Origin: Centrapalus pauciflorus
Lineage: Eukaryota > Streptophyta > Magnoliopsida > Asterales > Asteraceae
NCBI GenBank assembly: GCA_020465985.1
Contig: JAANYP010006994.1
Coordinates: 19,255-83,254 of the forward strand
DNA length: 64,000 bases
Direction: 5' to 3'
Shown: in pieces, positions 57,901 through 64,000 of the stretch
How the letters are laid out: each line of letters begins with the position of its first letter
How positions within the stretch are numbered: the first letter of the stretch is position 1
The notes under the pieces: generated by a model
Told to the model about the DNA's origin: nothing
Database searches by the model: none
What the model saw: the letters and a program-made list of their open reading frames with translations, nothing else
Position numbers and translations under genes: made by a program

Positions 57901-59088
57901 ACTTAATTCTATCTGAAGAAGAAGAAGAGGAAATCCCTGAGGCTGCTGTCACTACAGAAGCAGCTAAAGGAAAAGAAAAGGTAGCTGATGATCCCATGCA
58001 GCAGAAGCAGGCAGAAATTCAATTTCACAAGGCCAGGGCTAAAGAGATGGGTCTTCCTATGCACAAGTACTTTGAGTTTAGAGAAGAACAGCTTCAAGCT
58101 CTTGAGGAATTGAGAAAAGAAGAAGAATCTGCTAAAGCTGCTAAATCCTTTGCACTCCAAGAAGCAAAGAAAATTAAAATGTCTACCTTGGAGGTGCAAA
58201 AGAAAATTATGGAAGCTGCCAGACAATCAGCAGGTGAGAAAGAGAAGGAAGTAGAGAAAGGTACTCAGGTCTCTGTGACCAAATCAACAGTACCCCATGC
58301 AAGAGCTCAATACCACTAACTTGGCTAGGAAAAAGTTTCAAGATGTTGCTGAAAGAAGGCTAGCCAAGGAAGCAATTGTCAAAGCTGTCCCTGTATCAAG
58401 GAAATGCAGTCAGTGGATGCTTAAAATAACAAGGATGGGTGCAACAGGCCCAGAATTGGAAACTTATGACCACATTGATGTAGCTCAGATGGGATACAGG
58501 GAGTGGATTGAGCTGGCAGTTGCCCTGAGTGAATCAAAGTCTGAAACTGCTAAACAGATCAGGGCATATGTCAAGAAGTTGATGGAAAGAGTAAAGGATC
58601 TTGGCCTGATATCTAAGGAAATTAGGGAAGGTGTCTTTGTGACACATCCAAAAATAAAGGCCAGGAGAACAAAGAAGAACACAGAGATGGAGCTACTCCT
58701 TACACTGATCGAACAGGGCGACTATGCCATTGAAATGAAAGGAGTTGATCATAGCCTGCCAAGTGGAATAGAGTTTGAGGATGGCAAAATTATTGAAGAA
58801 CCTGAGCTGGGGGCATTTTTTGTAGATCCCCTAACTCAGAAGAAATGCTTCCAAAGAGCCTCAGAGCTATACAAAGTTGATCTGAGACAACTTGCCGCCT
58901 TCAGACTTGCAGTTTCATTTAGGCAGTCTAGCAGATGGAGAGCAGTCGTCTGGGATCAGCTCAGAGGCTTCTATGAAAGAGGAGAGCTTAATGATCCCAA
59001 GTTCATGTTCATCAGAAGTGAAATTCAAGAACTTGAGGATACAAGAGAAGAAATGGAAAAGATGTTCCAGGAACCCCCTCCAGTGTAA
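54939..59088 (+). pseudogene. element H 3' ORF (about 1380 codons), broken
   Basis: N-terminal domain from MAHRPNPFLPVF shares an order of motifs with the A/B 3' ORFs: GYDQMVEFL, YEFWYTC, NGTQSIEITVDLLREAL, GSFDQL, YPKF. Then come a basic patch (KARSKLVKRTL, KKKAKT) and a long Ser/Pro/Thr/Gln-rich low-complexity region. Next is a Ser/Leu-rich segment with coiled-coil character (57207-57560), SKGEK-type repeats and a charged helix (58000-58250). A C-terminal domain follows (QWMLKITRMG, MGYREWIEL, FFVDPLTQKKCF). Damage: TAG 56376-56378, TAG 57111-57113 and a frameshift near 58290-58300. The domain has no catalytic motif I recognise. The natural stop is at 59086-59088. Confidence 0.9.
57667..57860 (+). 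promoter_or_regulatory. three PPT-like tracts inside the 3' ORF (element H)
   Basis: AAGGGGGAG occurs at about 57666-57674, 57702-57710 and 57852-57860, each coding Lys-Gly-Glu after Ser. They are the group D counterpart of the CAGGGGGAG pair in the A/B 3' ORF. Confidence 0.45.
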
Positions 59089-59450
59089 TGAAGTCCACCT
59101 GCCATCTGGGTAGGTGAAGAATGGGAGCTGTCCATCAGTTGGACAGGCTTGCCATTATCTGCTCCCAACTCAAACAGTCCAAACATCTTGTACATTAGTT
59201 GTACATCTTGTACATTAGTTGTACATTATTACATAAGTTGTAATCTTTTCTTTTACATTAGTTGTAAAATACTTTAGTACATTAGTTGTACTCTTGTAAA
59301 AACATGTGTTGTTGTATGTAATCAACAATCAGTGTATATACAAACTGATCTTTTACTTTACTGTAATGTTGTAATTTCAATTCTGCAAAACGTACTGTAA
59401 AAATATACAATGATTTTTTGATAAGACCAGCTTAGACTGGTTATTGCAAA
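59089..59450 (+). other. 3' tail of element H with TACATTAGTTGTA repeats
   Basis: Non-coding. Five near-identical copies of TACATTAGTTGTA lie at 59191-59203, 59211-59223, about 59230-59242, 59254-59266 and 59278-59290. Each can pair with itself (TACA/TGTA). The same words occur in element G between 46395 and 46480. Confidence 0.8.
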
Positions 59451-59451
59451 T

Positions 59452-59460
59452 AGGGGGAGA
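59452..59460 (+). promoter_or_regulatory. polypurine tract of element H
   Basis: AGGGGGAGA followed by T and the LTR start TGTTAGG at 59462. Confidence 0.93.
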
Positions 59461-59461
59461 T

Positions 59462-60587
59462 TGTTAGGCACAAAAAGGCCTCAGTCAAACCTGTTCTACA
59501 TCTGAGGGGGAGATTGATAATCAAACCTGTTGATGCATTTGAAGGTTGAATTTAAGGCCTGTTATATGCCTTATTGAAGCCTGAAAATGATTTGCAATAT
59601 TAGTCATAAGCTGTTCTATGTGTTGCATGAGTTGCAACTAAGACAGTTTGTCCAAGCTGCTCTGTTTGCTGAACAGGCTGGACATAAACTGTCTACGCTG
59701 CTCTACACTGGTGAGCAGCTTGGGCACTTTTAAAGTGTTCTGTTCTTTGTGAACAGAACCTGTTCTTTGTAAACAGGCTAAACACTTTATGGAATACGTT
59801 TCCAAGTCATCATGTATTGTTTTTGACTACAAGATCAGTTTACAAAGTCGAAGCCAAAGTGGAAAACAGAACTGCTCAGCCTGCCCAAGCTGTTCTGTTA
59901 CATGAAGACAAAAGGTTATTTGAAAAAGGGTGACAGACCTTTTTCTTATATCAAAATAGGCCTTTACAAGGAAGAAAGACACAAAGTTGACCTTCCTAAA
60001 TTAGTTAAAGGCAATGCAACAGTAGACAAAGTAAAAAGACAAAAGTTCTGCACATGTGAAGACAAGTCTGCTTTTCAGAAAAGTGCAGAAAAGGTTATGT
60101 TTTCTTTTCAACAAGACTTCTCCTTTTCATTCCGTCCAATGAAGATGTTTCTCTTAGATCCTATGACTAAGTATAAAAGGAAGCTTCTAAGGACAGAAAG
60201 AAGTGTGAAGAAAAGCTAAGTGCTGAAACCAAGAGTGAACGTGCAAGTGTGATTTTCATGCATGCAAGCCTTCTATGTAAATCAGTATCTGTGTGTCTAA
60301 GTTGTTTTACATAAGCTGTTCCCTTAAGTCTTGTAAACACAGTGAGTGCTTCTTAGTGAGTGTATTCATTGTATTCTAGTTTGAGTTTGTCTTAGACTAG
60401 TAAACATACTGTTGTATTATGTCATCTCAGCTTGAACTATTCCGCATTCAAGCTTGTTTGTAATTAACAAATTGTTGATAATACATACAAACATTGAGAA
60501 AACAATGTGTAGTTTTTAAATAGCTGTATCCACCCCCCCCCTCTACAGCTTAAAGCTATATTCTTTGGGAACCTCTCGGGACCTACA
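59462..60587 (+). repeat. 3' LTR of element H
   Basis: 1126 bp, ending GGGACCTACA before the duplication CAAAA. It contains a 105-codon open frame (59902-60219, MKTKGYLKKGDRPFSY start) that is largely kept in the 5' LTR (from 48060); I do not call it a gene. Confidence 0.95.
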
Positions 60588-60592
60588 CAAAA

Positions 60593-61387
60593 TGATTAGA
60601 TCAACAAGCATATATTCAAACATTTTTACTTTTTCATCAGAATTGTAAGCCATAAAGTTTTGTACCTTGTACATCATTGTGGGGTTCCAGTTCTCTAAGC
60701 TGCTGAAGGCTTCAGCTTCAGCCAGATCCTCTTTGAAGTTGCTGGTTGATGGGACATCAGTGTTGGCCATCAGACAGTTGTTGTCTTCTTCATCTGAGGA
60801 TGAATCAGACTCCTCCCAATCACATGTCCCAGCCATGAGCCCCTTTTGCATGTTGGAAGCCATTGAGTTTTCCAACTTTTTCAGCTTAGCCATGGCCATA
60901 AGGTACTTAACTCTATAGCCATTGTCACTGTTTATCTTGAATGGTTTGGATGACTGACCAACAGCTTTTGACACACAGTTAACAACTATATGGCTAGTCT
61001 TGCCACATTTGAAGCACTCAGCCTTAGATTTATCAAATGCCTACTTTTTAACAGCATTTGAGTTTCCCTGCAGCCTTTTTCAACCAAACCTTTTCTTGTT
61101 GAACCTTTTGACAAGCATTGCAATCATTTGCTCATCATCAAGTTCAGCAAGATCTGCACTGTCTTGCTCTTCAGATTTCTCTTCAGTTTGAGTGAACACA
61201 TCACATACCTGGCCACCAAGTTGTCTCACGCTGGCCATTACTATCTCTGGCAGTTGTACGTTCAGATTCTCTAAATAGAGCATCATTCTACAGTTCCAAG
61301 CAGAGAAGTTCTGATGATTGAACTTGAGGGTTTTGCCATTGACCAATTGTCATAGTAAGAGGAGGAACTTGCAGCACTGTTGTCCGT
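60593..61387 (-). pseudogene. gag: element G gag, N-terminal part
   Basis: The start codon is changed to ACG (61385-61387). FNHQNFSAWNCRMMLYLE is kept, but after EIVM a deletion of about 200 codons leads straight to the segment before the first zinc knuckle. That knuckle then has frameshift damage (about 60975-61080). The open piece 60974-60593 covers the acidic CDWEESDSSSDEEDN region down to EYMLVDL, where H is inserted. 60588-60592 (CAAAA) is the right target duplication of H. Confidence 0.9.
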
Positions 61388-61436
61388 GGGAAAGTAGGGA
61401 AAATGAGAGATCTAGAGTTAACACACACTCTATCTG

Positions 61437-61447
61437 CTCTGATACCA
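61437..61447 (-). promoter_or_regulatory. primer-binding site of element G
   Basis: Plus-strand CTCTGATACCA, two bases from the 5' LTR at 61450. Confidence 0.93.
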
Positions 61448-61449
61448 GT

Positions 61450-62564
61450 TGTAGGTCCCAAAAGGATTCCATAGTGTATAGTTCTAAGCTGTAGAGGGGG
61501 AGGGGTGAATACAGCTATTTAAAAACTTAACACTCTTTTCTCAAATGTTTGTGTATATTATAGACAAGTGTTAATTACAAACAAGCCTACACTGCGGAAA
61601 GGTTCAAGCTGAGATGACAGATACAACAGTTGTTCAACTAATCTAAGACACACTGATACTAGATACAATGACTACACTCACTTAGATGCACTCACTGAGT
61701 TTACAAGACACAGATGGACAGCTTGAGTATAAATAGCCTAGACACACGTACTGTTATATTCAAGCAGACTTGCATGCATTAAAAACACACTTTAATGCAC
61801 GATCTGATTTTCCACTCTTGGTTTATACTTTTCGCAATCCTTAGAATCTTCCTTTTATACTCTCACTGATTATCTCAGTGAAGCTTCTTCATTGGACAGT
61901 GAGATAGTGGAATGTCTTTCCAAAAAGACAAGAAACCTTTTCTACACATGCTGATAAAGTAGATTTGTCTTCATATGGCAGAATCTTTGACTTTTTCTTT
62001 TTGTCACTAGTAAATAAGGCTTTAACCAAAAGAGGAATGTCAACTTTGCATCTTTCATCTTTTGTTAATGCCATTTTGATATAAGAAAAGGTCTGTCACC
62101 TTTTTCAGATATCCGTTTGTCTACATGTAACAGAACATCGTAGGCAGGCTTTGCAGTTTCTGTCTTCCACTTTGTCTTTGACTTGTAAACTGATCTTGTA
62201 GCCAAAAACAATACATGAGGACTTGGAAACATATTCCATAAAGTGTTTAGCCTGTTCATAAAGAACAATTTTTTTCACAAAGAACAGAACACTTGTAAAC
62301 TGTCCAAGCTGCTCAACAGAACAGAGCAGCATAGACAGTTTATGTCCAGCCTGATCAGTAGACTATTCAGCTTGGACAATCTATCTTTGTTGCAACATAA
62401 GCAACAGGGTAAACAGTTTTGGCTGTTATTGCAAATCACTTTTCAGGTTTCAATAAGGCATAAACATGCCTTAAATTATACCTTCAAGGGCATCAAACAG
62501 GTTTGATTAAAATCTCCCCCTAAGATGTAGAGCAGGTTTGACTGAGGCCTTTTTGTGCCTAACA
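61450..62564 (-). repeat. 5' LTR of element G
   Basis: 1115 bp, TGTAGGTCCC...GCCTAACA, followed by the right target duplication GTTAT (62565-62569). Confidence 0.95.
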
Positions 62565-63847
62565 GTTATACACAATCTCTACCGTACCACTCGATTTGTT
62601 AAAAACCCTTTTGTTTGGTGAGTTAGGCACATAACATAGGAAATAACCTTCGTCAGCCTTTTCACCAAACTTAGGTTGATGTTTTGTCTTCATTAATGTA
62701 CACGGTACCTCAAATGGTTCGAAGCCAGTTAAATTTGGTGGTCTTTTATTCAGAACTTCATAACAGGTTTTGTTTAATGATTTGACAGTAAGGACCCGAT
62801 TTAAAACATGACAAACGGTATTCATTTCCTCCCCCAAAACATGGTAGGAAGTTTTGAATCCGAGAGCATGGTCCTTGCTGCCTCAATCAAAGTCCTGTTT
62901 TTCCGTTCTGCCACACCATTTTATTGTGGCTCATAAGGTGCACTAAATTGATGCACTATGCCTTTAGAGAGGCAATATACAACAATTTCTGTGTTTTAAA
63001 CTCTGTTCTATTATCACTCTTGATACATTTTACCCTCGTCCCATAGGAGTTTTCGACTTGGTCTAAGAACCCAATCAAATTTGCAGGTGTCTCGTCCTTC
63101 GTACCTAAATAAAAAAACCCATGAAAATCGTGAGTAATCATTAGTGATAACTAAACAGTACCAATTACCACCTATACTCCTTTTGTTGATAGGTCCAAAT
63201 AGATCCATATGCAACAAATCGAAAGTGGAAGCTATAGAGTTCTGAGTCTTTGACTTGTGTGACTTCTTGTGTTGTTTGCCTTTCTTGCATGATACACACT
63301 TGCCTTCAAACTGAAAACTCTTCATATGAACACCTTGCACCAGTCCATGTTTAGTGATGTAGTTCATTTTCCTCAGGTGCAAGTGTGACATGCGTCTATG
63401 CCATAAGACTGATTCGGTCTCTGAAGCTTTGGACAAAAGACTGATTGTTCCCATCGATGAATCGGAGATGTTCATGTCCAGCATGTACAAATCGTTCTTC
63501 CTTGGGGCTCTAATCATAATCCACTCGTCAGGAATTTTGAATCCCGGCTTCAGCACTAACGCTTCAGTATTAGTAAACAACACTGAATTCTTCTTATCAC
63601 AGATCTGAGAGACCCTAATGAGATTGTGAGCAAGTCTATCAACGTCATATACTTGATCATGTGTGATAGTCCCATTAGTAATCACTCATGTTCCAGTGAT
63701 ATTTCTTCCTTTGTTCCCTACAAATGAAACAAAACCCTTGTTGCCTCCCTTCAAGTCTGTGAGCAGACTCCTTTCCCCAGTCATGTGCCTAGAGCACCAC
63801 TTGTTGTTGAGACCTGTAGTTAACTCCTGCACATGAAAGAAAACAGG
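62565..63847 (-). pseudogene. pol: element F pol, protease and integrase part
   Basis: Continues the frame interrupted by G. Downward from 63847: a protease region in which NNKW runs directly into CSRHMTGER, so the catalytic FxDSG segment is missing. Then GAG-pre-integrase (LWHRRMSHL, CVSCKKGKQ), integrase HMDLFGP, KSDNRTEF and the NKRPPNLTGFEPF region. Frameshifts occur near 63000-63110 and 62840-62960, where the catalytic Glu region lies. The GTTAT at 62565 repeats 45107-45111. Confidence 0.92.
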
Positions 63848-64000
63848 TTAGTTATCACGGGGAACCCAAGCAAAATGACTTGGTAATACCGTTCTCATAC
63901 ACATACTTAAACTCCTTCAAAAACCCATATCTCCTTTCAGGTGACTTGGGTGTTTGATTGAGAACTTGTTGTCGTGCAGAGTGATTTAAATTCACTCTTG
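63848..64000 (-). pseudogene. gag: element F gag, extreme C-terminus
   Basis: From the natural TAA (63848-63850) back through the WVPRDN-type end and the VNLNHSA-like segment to the window edge. A frame disruption is visible near 63875. The remainder of gag lies outside the window. Confidence 0.85.

Larger units (their letters stand above)
47622..60587 (+). mobile_element. Element H: full-length Ty1/copia group D, 13.0 kb
   Basis: LTRs of 1124 and 1126 bp, primer site, gag, pol, spacer with TATA box, 3' ORF, tail, PPT. Flanked by CAAAA (47617-47621 and 60588-60592), in the gag of G. The LTRs differ by about 3% over the part compared. Gag is open, but pol lacks most of the integrase core and the 3' ORF has stops, so the element is not autonomous. 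Confidence 0.96.
45112..62564 (-). mobile_element. Element G: Ty1/copia group D, large-deletion derivative
   Basis: LTRs of 1119 bp (45112-46230) and 1115 bp (61450-62564) are flanked by GTTAT (45107-45111 and 62565-62569); removing G restores F pol. Without the nested H it is only about 4.5 kb, with part of gag, the protease and the 3' tail. Integrase, RT, RNase H and the entire 3' ORF are missing. The LTRs differ by about 7% over the part I compared, so G is older than H. Orientation is minus. Confidence 0.95.
38648..64000 (-). mobile_element. Element F: Ty1/copia group B, reverse, runs off the window
   Basis: 3' LTR (38648-39206), PPT, 3' ORF, spacer and the C-terminal part of pol come first. 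Pol is interrupted by element G (45112-62564, duplication GTTAT) and continues with integrase and protease to the end of gag at the window edge. LTR and pol match element B rather than A. The right part of gag, the leader and the 5' LTR lie outside the window. Confidence 0.94.

Overview
The window is nuclear DNA of a flowering plant, almost certainly a eudicot. The evidence is that nearly all of it consists of nested long Ty1/copia-type LTR retrotransposons primed by the initiator methionine tRNA (TGGTATCAGAG after each 5' LTR), with some Ty3/gypsy debris. I see no host gene, rRNA, tRNA or CRISPR array. The copia elements have Sirevirus-like features: a very long Gag with two separated zinc knuckles, several polypurine tracts (PPTs), and a large extra ORF between pol and the 3' LTR. 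The species cannot be named from the sequence; an Asteraceae-like asterid is a guess.

Three copia groups are present. Two are sister groups called here A (elements A and C) and B (elements B and F); the third, more distant, is called D (elements G and H). Left to right: 1-463 is a dead gypsy reverse transcriptase piece. 464-1665 looks like the LTR edge, primer site and leader of a lost copia element. Element B (+) runs 1666-23536 and has lost gag, protease and integrase. Its 3' LTR is split by element A (+, 9680-23183, target-site duplication TATAT) and, 353 bp further on, by element C (-, 23537-36240, truncated in its right LTR). 36241-38647 holds a duplicated fragment and the PPT-rich tail of another element. 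Element F (-, 38648 to beyond 64000) sits in that tail's LTR. G (-, 45112-62564, duplication GTTAT) sits in F's pol, and H (+, 47622-60587, duplication CAAAA) sits in G's gag, giving a four-deep nest.

Each fuller element is laid out as LTR, primer site, leader, gag, stop codon, pol (protease, integrase, RT, RNase H), non-coding spacer, a 3' ORF of about 1000-1400 codons, PPT and LTR. All are broken by stops, frameshifts or deletions; only H gag is an open, full-length frame. By-eye LTR divergence (A about 1.5%, H about 3%, C about 4%, G about 7%) agrees with the nesting order.

The most interesting signal is the 3' ORF. In A, B and C it lies behind its own TATA box (TATAAATAG), an ATG-free leader exon and a predicted 5'-UTR intron of about 500 bp (AG|GTAT...GCAG), with the ATG 2 bases after the acceptor. 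In H a TATA box lies 114 bp before the ATG. The N-terminal domain is recognisably the same in all groups. The elements therefore look as if they carry a separate, promoter-driven, spliced gene downstream of pol. Other conserved structure includes a 3'-splice-site-like sequence just after the gag stop, three direct repeats around ACAGACCTGT in the A/B spacer, PPT-like tracts inside the 3' ORF, and an LTR hairpin whose stem differs between groups while its loop is kept.
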